A stretch of DNA of 64,000 nucleotides from contig NZ_QERF01000002.1 of NCBI RefSeq assembly GCF_003260205.1, positions 1 through 64,000 of the forward strand, in the 5' to 3' direction. This DNA is from Winogradskyella tangerina (GTDB lineage: Bacteria; Bacteroidota; Bacteroidia; Flavobacteriales; Flavobacteriaceae). A program made the position numbers and the translations under genes. Below the pieces are notes generated by a model that was not told the origin of the DNA, made no database searches, and saw nothing but the letters and a program-made list of their open reading frames with translations. Below are positions 9,279 to 17,596 of the stretch, in pieces (the first letter of the stretch is position 1; the number at the start of each line of letters is the position of its first letter).

Positions 9279-10410
9279 ATTTTTTTATAAACTTGAGCGT
9301 AGTAAGTGGCTTGTTATTAGATTCTAGATTTAAGAAATACATTCCAGTATTCAATTGGGTTACATTTATTTGTCCATCATCAAAAACTCCCGAAGAAATC
9401 CGCTTCCCATCAATTGCAAAGATGGTATATTCTATGTTCTGGGTTACACTAAGATCATTATAAATAAGTTCAAGCTGCTCACTTACTGGGTTTTGTTTTA
9501 AGGAAATTGAAAAATTAGCAGGAGAAAAATCGCCTACAGATAAAGACTGTTTACTAAAAGATAAACTTGTTACACTCGAAGCTGACAATCGTCCACCGCT
9601 ACTAGCAGGAATACTATTTAGTACTAATGTATTGCCATCGTTAATGATTTCAAAATTAAATTTATTAGCATCTTCATCATTTAATATTGAAAAGTAAATA
9701 GCCTCAAAATCACTTGAGGGATCGCATGTATTAGTTGTAGGAGAAAAATTTGAAAGATCAATTTCGTCACCCATTCCGAAGTAAATATGATAATCTCCGC
9801 TAAAAGTATTGCAATCGCCTTGTCCATTTAAGGCGATATTCCCGAAAAAATTATCATCATCTGTACTAAGAAATAATGTTGGTGAATCAGGAGAATTGAT
9901 ATTATATGTGATATTATTATCTACTATAGTCTCTAAATACCAAGTTCGTGTCAAAACTGCGAGATTTTCAACTTTCGAATACACAAGTTGATCTCCAATG
10001 GCATTGGTTAGAGTTAAGGTTTGCGTTTCACCAACGCCTTCAATCACATAGGTAAAACTATTATTAGGAGCTGAAATATTATCTAATACCGATAAGAATA
10101 AATATTCATATTGCCCTCTTGGTTCCTGACCGCAATCAACTAAGGTCTGGCCAGCATAGAGTTCTATTTCAGTCTGTGTATATGTATAATCTCCAAAAAT
10201 AGCATTACAACCTGCCTCTCCATCAAATTGAAAACCGAGGTAACTTGGGTTTTCAGTAAGATTAAGCTGTAAATTTCCATAAACATTTTGATAGGTAAAA
10301 TTATTAATAACCAAATGATCTAAATACCAGTTACCAACAAGATCTGATTGAGAGTTTAGATTAAAACTAATGCAAATAGACAGGAGTGAGATAAGACAGA
10401 GTTGTTTCAT
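9277..10410 (-). CDS. T9SS-sorted protein with two META/HslJ-like domains
   Basis: From the ATG at 10410 (MKQLCLISLLSICISF signal peptide) the protein has about 377 residues. An upstream in-frame start at 10431 would put seven residues before the signal. Two similar halves follow, each opening with a WYL segment and holding the META/HslJ hallmark: GEAGCNAIFGDYTY in the first and GQGDCNTFSGDYHI in the second. The last about 75 residues (from SLKQNPVSEQLELIYN to TLKFIKK) form a type A T9SS C-terminal sorting domain, so the protein is carried to the cell surface or released. META domains in Bacteroidota are common in lipoproteins of unknown role; two copies on a T9SS tail is less usual. It is 37 bases behind miaE. 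Confidence 0.8.
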   Translation of the reverse strand: MKQLCLISLLSICISFNLNSQSDLVGNWYLDHLVINNFTYQNVYGNLQLNLTENPSYLGFQFDGEAGCNAIFGDYTYTQTEIELYAGQTLVDCGQEPRGQYEYLFLSVLDNISAPNNSFTYVIEGVGETQTLTLTNAIGDQLVYSKVENLAVLTRTWYLETIVDNNITYNINSPDSPTLFLSTDDDNFFGNIALNGQGDCNTFSGDYHIYFGMGDEIDLSNFSPTTNTCDPSSDFEAIYFSILNDEDANKFNFEIINDGNTLVLNSIPASSGGRLSASSVTSLSFSKQSLSVGDFSPANFSISLKQNPVSEQLELIYNDLSVTQNIEYTIFAIDGKRISSGVFDDGQINVTQLNTGMYFLNLESNNKPLTTLKFIKK

Positions 10411-10447
10411 TTTAAGATGAGCTAATAACAACTCTAAGTTATTAAAA

Positions 10448-11029
10448 TTATCCGTGAATTGTTTCTTTTTTCCCTAAGTCTTTCATGATTTTTGCTTCAT
10501 AATCAAGGAGTTGCTTCCATTTTTCATCAACTTCTTGTCGTTCTCCATATTGTCTAGCAAACTTCAAAAACATGGTGTAATGACCGGCTTCACTAATCAT
10601 GAGTTTTCTATAGAATTTGGCTAATTTCTTATCTTCAAGATGTTCTGATAACAGTCTAAAGCGCTCACAACTTCTAGCCTCAATTAATGCAGCATAAAGA
10701 AGTCGATGTACCAATTGAGTCGTTCTACTTCCGCCTTTTGGAAAGAATTTTAATAAGGCAATTACATAGTCATCTTTACGATCTCTGCCTAAAGTCCAAC
10801 CGCGATCTAAAATTAGGTCATGAACCATTTTAAAATGACTCATTTCTTCATTGACCAGGTCTATCATTTCTTCAACGAGTTCGGTATATTCAGGAAAACT
10901 AACAATTAACGAAATTGCGGTACTTGCCGCTTTTTGTTCACAATAAGCGTGGTCAGTTAATATGTCTTCAATATTTTTTTCTACGATATTAACCCATCTA
11001 GGGTCCGTTGGCAGTTTTAATCCTAGCAT
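10448..11029 (-). CDS. miaE: tRNA-(ms2io6A)-hydroxylase MiaE
   Basis: This 193-residue ferritin-like diiron protein has the MiaE pattern: DHAYCEQKAA with the first Glu, NEEMSHFKMVHDLI (ExxH pair), EARSCERFRLL and SEAGHYTMF (second ExxH). MiaE hydroxylates the isopentenyl side chain of ms2i6A37 in tRNA using O2. It lies one base after a lipoprotein gene in the leftward group starting at dnaX. The call is firm at family level. Confidence 0.92.
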   Translation of the reverse strand: MLGLKLPTDPRWVNIVEKNIEDILTDHAYCEQKAASTAISLIVSFPEYTELVEEMIDLVNEEMSHFKMVHDLILDRGWTLGRDRKDDYVIALLKFFPKGGSRTTQLVHRLLYAALIEARSCERFRLLSEHLEDKKLAKFYRKLMISEAGHYTMFLKFARQYGERQEVDEKWKQLLDYEAKIMKDLGKKETIHG

Positions 11030-11030
11030 T

Positions 11031-11618
11031 TTAATTATACGGTTTTCGTTCTATATTCATTAAACCCTCATCATTTATAATCATTGTATGCAAAGTCACC
11101 TTATTTGTATTTGGAATGGCATACATGATATCGATTTCAATAGATTCAGAAGTCGAGTAGTTTTCATTAAACTCTATTGATTTTAAGACGCCCAATTCAT
11201 CAAAATCCTTTAAATCTGATGTCTCAGGATTTTCAAAACGGAATAGCTTATTTACACGTTTTTTATCAAACTGATCATTATAAATTGTTTTTCCATTTTT
11301 TTCAACTGAGATCAAAAACTTGAAATTTCTATAATAGGTCTGATAATTAATGGTGTCTTTAATTTGAGTAACTCGGACGGTATTTTCCATGTCTGAAAAT
11401 GTCTTTATTTTCACTCTGTATCCTGAATGCAATAAGGTATCCACCTCACGCTCCACGTACGATTCAGGCTCATACACCAGGATTTCAACAGTAACAGAAT
11501 TTCTAAATTCCTCAATATCTTCTGAAAGTGCTTGTGCTTTAGTTTTACGACCTTCACAACTGGTAAATGCAATGATCACTATAAATACAAAGCTTAGTAT
11601 TCGACTTATTTTAGACAT
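11031..11618 (-). CDS. Lipoprotein of unknown function
   Basis: A 195-residue protein begins with a lipoprotein signal (ILSFVFIVIIAFTSC; lipobox TSC with Cys at about 21). The mature part is charged and looks mostly beta (YESYVEREVDTLL-type strands), with a possible kinship to the DUF4738 Bacteroidota lipoproteins that I cannot confirm. The start overlaps the 3' end of dnaX by eight bases and its stop is one base from miaE, so it is translated from the same leftward transcript. No catalytic motif is visible. Confidence 0.75.
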   Translation of the reverse strand: MSKISRILSFVFIVIIAFTSCEGRKTKAQALSEDIEEFRNSVTVEILVYEPESYVEREVDTLLHSGYRVKIKTFSDMENTVRVTQIKDTINYQTYYRNFKFLISVEKNGKTIYNDQFDKKRVNKLFRFENPETSDLKDFDELGVLKSIEFNENYSTSESIEIDIMYAIPNTNKVTLHTMIINDEGLMNIERKPYN

Positions 11619-13344
11619 CTAGACCAAAGGTTTTTTTGAGCAATTCAATATTTGGGTTTTTCTCCTTAAGTTTTTCATACTTCTCCTGAGGTGTAAAGGC
11701 ATATTTTTTGGCCACTTCCTCGTTGACGGTAATTTCTAGATATAGATCGTAATTTTTTAAGGTTCGGCGTAAATAGGAGAGAAGTGGATATTGTGCGCGC
11801 TCTAGTTCTATTTTATTCGTCTGGTTTGAATATTCCAATTGAATAGCAGTTCCCACGAGTTTAGGTTCGGCCATTTGAAGTATGGATGCCATGATCTTTT
11901 CCCCTTTTTTATCCATTGATAAGGCATAAGCATTCCAGGCTTCAGTGAGTTCTTCCTGATTAACAGGTTCTCTTGGGAGTTCTTCTTCATCAATAATAAC
12001 GTCCATTTGACGTATCTGATGTTCTTTCTTTTCTTTAATACTTTTCAGTGAAAGGCCGGAAGTAGCAGATTTTGCTCTGTCAATTGATATTTTTGGAATA
12101 ACAGCCGGTTTAACTGCAGTAGCAACAGGTTCTTCCTCTATAACGGTCTCCATTTCTTGTGGTTGTTCGGCTTGAGCAACCTGTTCTTTTTGAACCGTTT
12201 CAGGTTTAGACACTGGAACGGGAGTAATTCCTTTAGCTTCAAAATAAGCTGGTGGAATTATGAAATGTTTACTGTTTTTTTTTTCTCCATCATAAGTGAT
12301 AGAGGCCAACTGCATAAGTGTTAATTCAACGAGTAAGCGCTGATTTTTGCTGGTTTTATATTTGAGATCACAATCATTGGCAAGTTCAATGCCTTTCATT
12401 AAAAATGCATTAGAGGTTTTAAGACATTGCTCAACGTATTTTTGTTGAGTTTCCTCACCAACTTCAAGTAAATCAATAGTAGACTGGTTTTTACAAACCA
12501 TAAGGTCTCTAAAATGAGACGCTAAGCCAGCAATGTAATGATGACCATCAAAACCTTTTGATAATATAGTGTTGAATTGAACCAACAGCTCTGGGATTTT
12601 ATTTTCCAGTATGAGATCGGTACTTTCAAAATAAGTTTCGTAGTCTAATACATTTAAATTTTCAGTAACTGCTTGTCTGGTTAAATTTTTCCCTGAGAAA
12701 CTCACCACGCGGTCAAAAATAGACAGGGCATCACGCATGGCGCCGTCTGCTTTCTGAGCAATAATATGCAAGGCATCATCTTCGGCATTTATTCCTTGTT
12801 CTTCTGCAATGTATTTCAAGTATTCTTTAGCATCCTTAACGGTGATTCGTTTAAAATCAAAAATCTGACAACGCGATAAAATCGTTGGAATGATCTTATG
12901 CTTTTCAGTTGTAGCTAATATGAAGATACAATGTTTAGGAGGTTCCTCTAAAGTCTTTAAAAATGCATTAAATGCAGCTTGCGATAACATATGGACCTCA
13001 TCAATGATATATACTTTGTATTTGCCTACCTGCGGTGGAATCCTAACCTGGTCGGTTAAGCTTCTGATGTCATCAACAGAGTTATTTGATGCGGCATCGA
13101 GTTCAAAAATATTGAAAGCAAAGTCTTCATCCTCACTTGTATTACCATCACTATTAATCATCTTAGCTAAAATACGTGCACAAGTGGTTTTACCCACACC
13201 TCGAGGCCCTGTAAAGAGTAGTGCCTGTGCTAGATGATTATTTTCAATTGCGTTAAGTAAGGTATTAGTAATGGCTTGTTGCCCCACAACATCCTTAAAG
13301 GTTTGAGGTCTATATTTACGTGCCGATACTACGAAGTGTTCCAT
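11611..13344 (-). CDS. dnaX: DNA polymerase III subunit gamma/tau
   Basis: The 577-residue clamp-loader ATPase has Walker A GPRGVGKTT at residues 46-53, Walker B DEVHML at about 115-120, the sensor-1 region ATTEKHK and SRC box LSRCQIFDFKRI. Domain III and a proline/glutamate-rich linker (about 390-440) follow, then a C-terminal polymerase-binding-type region. The four zinc-binding cysteines that normally sit between Walker A and ELDAASN are absent: that stretch is acidic (NTSEDEDFAFN). This matches my recollection of other flavobacterial DnaX. There is an exact -7 box at 13363-13370. Confidence 0.96.
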   Translation of the reverse strand: MEHFVVSARKYRPQTFKDVVGQQAITNTLLNAIENNHLAQALLFTGPRGVGKTTCARILAKMINSDGNTSEDEDFAFNIFELDAASNNSVDDIRSLTDQVRIPPQVGKYKVYIIDEVHMLSQAAFNAFLKTLEEPPKHCIFILATTEKHKIIPTILSRCQIFDFKRITVKDAKEYLKYIAEEQGINAEDDALHIIAQKADGAMRDALSIFDRVVSFSGKNLTRQAVTENLNVLDYETYFESTDLILENKIPELLVQFNTILSKGFDGHHYIAGLASHFRDLMVCKNQSTIDLLEVGEETQQKYVEQCLKTSNAFLMKGIELANDCDLKYKTSKNQRLLVELTLMQLASITYDGEKKNSKHFIIPPAYFEAKGITPVPVSKPETVQKEQVAQAEQPQEMETVIEEEPVATAVKPAVIPKISIDRAKSATSGLSLKSIKEKKEHQIRQMDVIIDEEELPREPVNQEELTEAWNAYALSMDKKGEKIMASILQMAEPKLVGTAIQLEYSNQTNKIELERAQYPLLSYLRRTLKNYDLYLEITVNEEVAKKYAFTPQEKYEKLKEKNPNIELLKKTFGLDV

Positions 13345-13362
13345 TGAAAAATGACTGAATTA

Positions 13363-13370
13363 CAAATTTA
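13363..13370 (-). promoter_or_regulatory. -7 box for dnaX
   Basis: TAAATTTG on the minus strand matches the Bacteroidota consensus TAnnTTTG. It would start transcription about 13 bases before the dnaX ATG. No clear -33 TTTG at the usual spacing. Confidence 0.5.
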
Positions 13371-13434
13371 AGAATAACCTATAAATAGCCATTTGCGAAG
13401 GACAAAAATTAATAGGAGTTATTAACAATTTATG

Positions 13435-13442
13435 TACTTTTG
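13435..13442 (+). promoter_or_regulatory. -7 box for rnpB
   Basis: TACTTTTG matches TAnnTTTG exactly and ends four bases before the predicted RNase P RNA 5' end at 13446, the expected distance to the start site. Confidence 0.7.
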
Positions 13443-13445
13443 CCC

Positions 13446-13756
13446 GAGTAGATCGCCTTATCGCTTCGCAGTTTGTTGTGGGGAGGAAAGTCCGAACACC
13501 ACAGTGCAATATAGTGGTTAACAGCCACCAGTCGAAAGGCTAGGAAAAGTGCAACAGAAAGTATGTACAGGTAATGCTGTAGTGAAATCAGGTAAACTCT
13601 ATATGGTGCAATGTCATGTATACCAACGCTTGAGAGCGGCACGTTCAATGTTGGAGGGTAGACAGCTAAAGTTTGCTGGCAACAGTAAACTGAGATAAAT
13701 GATAAGGGTTGAGACGGTTATCGTTTCAATACAGAATTCGGCTTATAGATTTACTC
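13446..13756 (+). ncRNA. rnpB: RNase P RNA (class A)
   Basis: This is the catalytic RNA that trims 5' leaders from tRNA precursors. The conserved core is easy to read: gaggaaagtccgaacac (P4 and J regions) near 13493, agataaatgata near 13694 and acagaattcggcttata near 13732 at the 3' side of P4. The ends are set by the P1 pairing GAGTA (13446-13450) with TACTC (13752-13756). About 311 nt, a normal size for the class. It has a matching promoter upstream and a strong terminator right after it. Confidence 0.95.
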
Positions 13757-13760
13757 AATT

Positions 13761-13790
13761 AAAAAACCTTCTGAAGTCAGAAGGTTTTTT
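13761..13790. terminator. Intrinsic terminator after rnpB
   Basis: AAAAAACCTTCTGA pairs perfectly with TCAGAAGGTTTTTT around a two-base centre. The symmetric A/T runs let it work for rnpB and for the facing gene that ends at 13812. Confidence 0.9.
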
Positions 13791-13811
13791 AGTTTAATTA
13801 GAGATTCGTCT

Positions 13812-14339
13812 CTATTCGTCAGCCCCTTCATCGTCACTTCCTTCAGCTTCAGATTCTTCTTCGGCCTGCATTGCTGCCATTGCGGCGTTCATTTCAGTAC
13901 CATCAAAGTAAATATGCTCTTCAATAATTTTACCTCCATCGAACTGAACAGCCAAATGCACAGGAATAGACAATTCTGTACCATTGGTCATTGTACCATT
14001 ATGTTGACCCCAAAAATAGACCCAGGTTTCGTCTTCTTTGTCTAGCACCATTTCTATATAGCTAGATTCTTTATCAAAGCCATAAGAAGAAAAAGCTGCA
14101 GTCATCTCGGATAGATTTTTTGCCCTTGCATCTAAGGTCATTGGCTCTTTAGAATTTACATAGATCTTTGCAGTGTCTGCAAAGTGACCTTTCCATGTAT
14201 CCCAATCACCACCTTCATAGGCGGCTATTCCAGCTTCTAAGGTTTTGGTTTCATCAGATTCGGCAAAATAGCGTTGTTTTTGTTCTTCACACGAACTTAG
14301 GAATATTACAAGAATTCCTAGCAATAATACATTTTTCAT
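13812..14339 (-). CDS. SnoaL/NTF2-like lipoprotein
   Basis: The 175-residue protein has a lipoprotein signal (LLLGILVIFLSSC, Cys at about 17). The mature part has the cone-fold NTF2/SnoaL pattern: helix LEAGIAAYEGGDWDTWKGHF, then DTAKIYVNSKEPMT and beta strands ending in KIIEEHIYFDGTEM. The C-terminus is a highly acidic Glu/Asp/Ser tail (about 155-175). NTF2-like folds hold small ligands or act as scaffolds; no catalytic residues can be assigned. It stands alone, 79 bases downstream of the next leftward gene. Confidence 0.7.
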   Translation of the reverse strand: MKNVLLLGILVIFLSSCEEQKQRYFAESDETKTLEAGIAAYEGGDWDTWKGHFADTAKIYVNSKEPMTLDARAKNLSEMTAAFSSYGFDKESSYIEMVLDKEDETWVYFWGQHNGTMTNGTELSIPVHLAVQFDGGKIIEEHIYFDGTEMNAAMAAMQAEEESEAEGSDDEGADE

Positions 14340-14418
14340 ATTGTTGATTTAAGTTAGGATTATTAAATTTTAATATTAGGTTAAGCTGGTAGATCTGATT
14401 TTTGAATGTTACAATGAA

Positions 14419-15180
14419 TTATTCTTCTGGCCAATAACTGAGGTCTGGTCTAAGATTACCTTCAACCTGATCGTAGCGCGTGGTAAGTTTAATAACATCC
14501 CAGAAAACGGCATCCTTTTCATCGCCTAATAATTTGTCATTTTCTTCGCCGCCCTTCACAATATCCATTTCCGAAGCTCCAGCTATTGCCACCATGTAGT
14601 AGCTTTCTTCACTTCCAAAACCACTGTGGTAAACTTCATATCCATTTTTCACTCCTTTTTCTTTAAACATCTCCTTTACTTTGGTCATAGCTTCGCCCAT
14701 AGCTTTACTGTTTTTGGGTGCATAATACAAGAAATGATACTCTCTTTGGTTTTTGTCTTGTGTGCTGTAGCCTTCAGGAATATATGAAAGTGTAGGCATG
14801 TAGTGAATAATTTCATTACTATGAGAATCATAGCAATCATCCATTTCATCAAACATTTCATTCATTTTTTCCTCTCCAACTTTTTTAGCTACTTCTGCCA
14901 TTGGATTTTCGTCTAGTTCAGCCATGTTCTTAATAGGTGTCACATGAACATATCTACCATCTTCAACACTAATGGTAGTCCAATTCATGTCTTTGACATT
15001 GTTCTCTTCGCACATGGTCTTGAATTTGAGTGAAAGCTCCTCGTATTTGGGCATCATTTCAAACTTTACATTGTCTGTATGTACTACAAACATGGTAGGT
15101 TGCTCTTCTTGGGAATTCGCAAAATTGAAAGTAAAAACTGCAGAGATAAGCAATAGCAGTCCCGTTTTAAATTTCCTCAT
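14419..15180 (-). CDS. Exported protein with two similar alpha/beta halves, unknown function
   Basis: The 253-residue protein has a signal peptide (TGLLLLISAVFTFNFANSQ). I do not recognise a named family. The mature part seems to hold two related units: MFVVHTDNVKFEMMPKYEEL at about 30-50 and YHFLYYAPKNSKAMGEAMTK at about 148-167, each a beta strand followed by a long helix, then a strand-rich part (YVHVTPIKNMAEL; YYMVAIAGASEMD). That layout resembles a dimeric alpha-beta barrel (ABM/NIPSNAP-like) fused in tandem, which is an inference. Very rich in Glu, Met and Lys. It is co-directional with the NTF2-like lipoprotein gene. Confidence 0.65.
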   Translation of the reverse strand: MRKFKTGLLLLISAVFTFNFANSQEEQPTMFVVHTDNVKFEMMPKYEELSLKFKTMCEENNVKDMNWTTISVEDGRYVHVTPIKNMAELDENPMAEVAKKVGEEKMNEMFDEMDDCYDSHSNEIIHYMPTLSYIPEGYSTQDKNQREYHFLYYAPKNSKAMGEAMTKVKEMFKEKGVKNGYEVYHSGFGSEESYYMVAIAGASEMDIVKGGEENDKLLGDEKDAVFWDVIKLTTRYDQVEGNLRPDLSYWPEE

Positions 15181-15405
15181 AATAATTGATTTAATTGGTT
15201 AATATGATTTGTTAATAGCAAAACATAATTGGGTCAACCAAATAGTAAATCTACGGGCGGAAACTATAGTCTTATAACTCTAAGGGACGGGTATTGAGAC
15301 CTTTAAGGTACTAAAAAAACTTATTTAGGATTAGTACTACAAATCTAAACCAATAATTTTTTTTGCAAATTTTTATGGAAATTGATGCAATGAACGTTCT
15401 GAAAA

Positions 15406-15939
15406 TTATTCAAAAAAACTAAACATACTTCCGCCATACTTTTTTGAATTTGAGAAGTGATCTAGATGAGAAAGGTCTGTATGTTTTGAATGTTCAATGA
15501 TCAAAAAACCATTGTCTTCTAAGAGGTTGTTCTGAAAAACTAGTTCAGCAATACTAGCAAATTGAGCCTCTTCAAAATCATACGGAGGGTCGGCAAAAAT
15601 AATAGAGAATTGTTGATTACTATGTTCTAAAAATTTGAAGACATCGCTTTTTATAGCTTGTATAGGCATATTAAAATTTTCAGCCGTTTCGGTAATAAAT
15701 TTCACACAACCGTAATTTCCGTCCACAGCTATGATTTGTTCTGTTCCTCGTGAAGCAAATTCATAGCTAATGTTACCTGTTCCTGAAAATAGATCTAAGA
15801 CTGAAATATCATCAAAATAGTACTGGTTGTTTAAAATATTGAATAGTGCTTCCTTGGCCATATCGGTGGTAGGACGCACAGGAAGTTTTTTAGGAGCTGT
15901 TATTTTCCTGCCTTTGTATGTGCCCGAAATGATTCGCAT
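15406..15939 (-). CDS. rsmD: 16S rRNA (guanine966-N2)-methyltransferase RsmD
   Basis: This 177-residue SAM-dependent methyltransferase has the RsmD N-terminus (MRIISGTYKGRKITAP and RPTTDMAKEALFNIL), the SAM motif LDLFSGTGNISYE and the catalytic motif FADPPYDF. It methylates G966 of 16S rRNA during 30S assembly. The start codon overlaps the stop of the DUF3822 gene by one base, a pairing I associate with other flavobacteria. Cytosolic. Confidence 0.95.
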   Translation of the reverse strand: MRIISGTYKGRKITAPKKLPVRPTTDMAKEALFNILNNQYYFDDISVLDLFSGTGNISYEFASRGTEQIIAVDGNYGCVKFITETAENFNMPIQAIKSDVFKFLEHSNQQFSIIFADPPYDFEEAQFASIAELVFQNNLLEDNGFLIIEHSKHTDLSHLDHFSNSKKYGGSMFSFFE

Positions 15940-16745
15940 TAAAAAGAATTTAAGATAAGAAGGTGTTTATGAAGATCATTTTGACTTACCGATTCTGAGA
16001 AATTAAAACTCGAATTTACATCTGAAATGTTTACGTGTCTAATATAGGTATAGACCAATTTAAAGAGCTCATCATCTTTTTCAATTTTACCACTGAGTTG
16101 AATAGCTATTGTCTCTACATCGAGCTCTAATTGCTCAAAAACAAAGAGGATATAATATATAAAATCTTCTTTGCTATAATACTCAAAGACATTGAATAAT
16201 TGCAGTTGTCCTTCATTAACAACCAATATTTCAAGCATGGTTTCGTCTACGTGAACGAAGACTTCAGAATTACTTCCAGTAGTTGTTCTTTGTAAAATAG
16301 AGTCGATTAGAATAGTGGAGGAATGCTTATAAGTGAACTCTCCGAATGTATCAAAAATGTAATTATTGATATTTACATACGGAATATAAATATTGACACT
16401 TTCATTAATGCTAATATCGTCTTCAGTAATGTAATCTGTTTTCAAGATTTTAGCATTAAACTTCAAATAATTTGCCTTTTGATTTTCGTCATAAAGGTCT
16501 CTAGGGACCAATGTAGACAACTCATTTTGATGAATGACATTAACCGCAGTAAACGTATCAAAAAACTTAGAATTGGCACTCAATTCAGTTTTCAAACGGT
16601 TAAGAACATCGAATGGAGTAAGTTTGTTTCCAAATGTTATCGAATTTAGAAACTCTACTGAATTCGTTGTTCTGTTTAGTATACAAAAAGAAAGCCCATT
16701 CAAATTCACTTGAATGGACAGTTCTTTAATGTTTTTATTATTCAA
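15939..16745 (-). CDS. DUF3822 family protein
   Basis: The protein (about 268 residues) has the DUF3822 features: LSIQVNLNGLSFCILNR at the start, PRDLYDENQKANYLKFN, and an actin-like arrangement with ILVVNEGQLQLFNVFEYY. The function is unknown; the fold suggests an ASKHA ATPase-like protein. No ATG is available: candidates are TTG at 16745, preceded by AAGGA at a suitable distance, and GTG at 16787, which would overlap the upstream gene by 38 bases. I chose 16745. Overlaps rsmD by one base, so expression is coupled. Confidence 0.8.
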   Translation of the reverse strand: MNNKNIKELSIQVNLNGLSFCILNRTTNSVEFLNSITFGNKLTPFDVLNRLKTELSANSKFFDTFTAVNVIHQNELSTLVPRDLYDENQKANYLKFNAKILKTDYITEDDISINESVNIYIPYVNINNYIFDTFGEFTYKHSSTILIDSILQRTTTGSNSEVFVHVDETMLEILVVNEGQLQLFNVFEYYSKEDFIYYILFVFEQLELDVETIAIQLSGKIEKDDELFKLVYTYIRHVNISDVNSSFNFSESVSQNDLHKHLLILNSF

Positions 16746-16749
16746 AATG

Positions 16750-17475
16750 TTATTCCTTAACTGACAGGTCTTTACCCCAATTTCCACTGGTGTTAACTTC
16801 TTCCATCGAACCGATTTTCACAGTTTCACCTTTCACACCTGCGATAGAAACAGCTTGTCTTTCTTTTTCGATCAGGTATTTATCTTGACCATCTAATACA
16901 ATGGCCTTATCTACGCTAGCTTCAAATACTGGGATCTCGTCTAACTTTCCTGCTTGAAGAGTAAATTTCGCTCCAGGTTTTCCAACGCCAACATCTGCCA
17001 TAGTTTTATAGCGCATATCACCTTTGAAAATTGAATCTTTTACTGTGTAAAAATCTAAGGTATCTATTAATGTTAAAGTCTTAAAGGTTTCCACACCACC
17101 AAAAGCACGTGTTCTTTCTTCATCTAAAACTAAAGTATCTCTACGTTGCGTAATTGGCACTTTACCGTTTTCAACAAAATCAATTAGTTTATTAAAATCT
17201 CCAGCATATTCACCGTTCACTTCTTTATAAGCCAATTGTGAATCTCTAATATCCACTAAACGATCTATAACAACTTTGTAGCGATCTACTTTAAGTTTAT
17301 TGAATTTAATTTCTTCATAAACCGAATTAAATGTTATGTATCCTAGAAAAATAATAAGTGCCCAAAGCAAAATATTGATAACTGGCTTTAATTTTTTAGG
17401 TACAAATTTATCTATTAACCACACGATTAACACGGTTAATATTATAATAACTACAACTGCTATAATTACTCTCAT
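16750..17475 (-). CDS. Membrane-anchored protein, unknown function
   Basis: The 241-residue protein starts with two hydrophobic segments (IIAVVVIIILTVLIVWLI and INILLWALIIFLGYITF), then a long soluble part rich in charged residues with RYKVVIDRLVDIRDSQLAYK. The short link between the segments makes a helical hairpin, leaving the large domain on the side of the N-terminus, presumably the cytosol or periplasm depending on orientation. I know similar genes next to DUF3822/rsmD but no function. First gene of a probable three-gene leftward operon. Confidence 0.75.
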   Translation of the reverse strand: MRVIIAVVVIIILTVLIVWLIDKFVPKKLKPVINILLWALIIFLGYITFNSVYEEIKFNKLKVDRYKVVIDRLVDIRDSQLAYKEVNGEYAGDFNKLIDFVENGKVPITQRRDTLVLDEERTRAFGGVETFKTLTLIDTLDFYTVKDSIFKGDMRYKTMADVGVGKPGAKFTLQAGKLDEIPVFEASVDKAIVLDGQDKYLIEKERQAVSIAGVKGETVKIGSMEEVNTSGNWGKDLSVKE

Positions 17476-17596
17476 TTTAGTTTTATTAATTAGGTCTCTC
17501 GCAAATCTACAATTTTTTTTTAATGGTTAAAACTATCTAAATAAAAAATAAAGTTGCAACAAAGAATAATGCTATCTTGCCAATTATTTAACTTCT

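Noticed and set aside
12890..13237. Rightward 115-residue open frame
   Set aside because: Antisense to the conserved ATPase core of dnaX.
13430..13648. Leftward 72-residue open frame
   Set aside because: It lies on the opposite strand of the RNase P RNA gene, which explains the conservation of this sequence.
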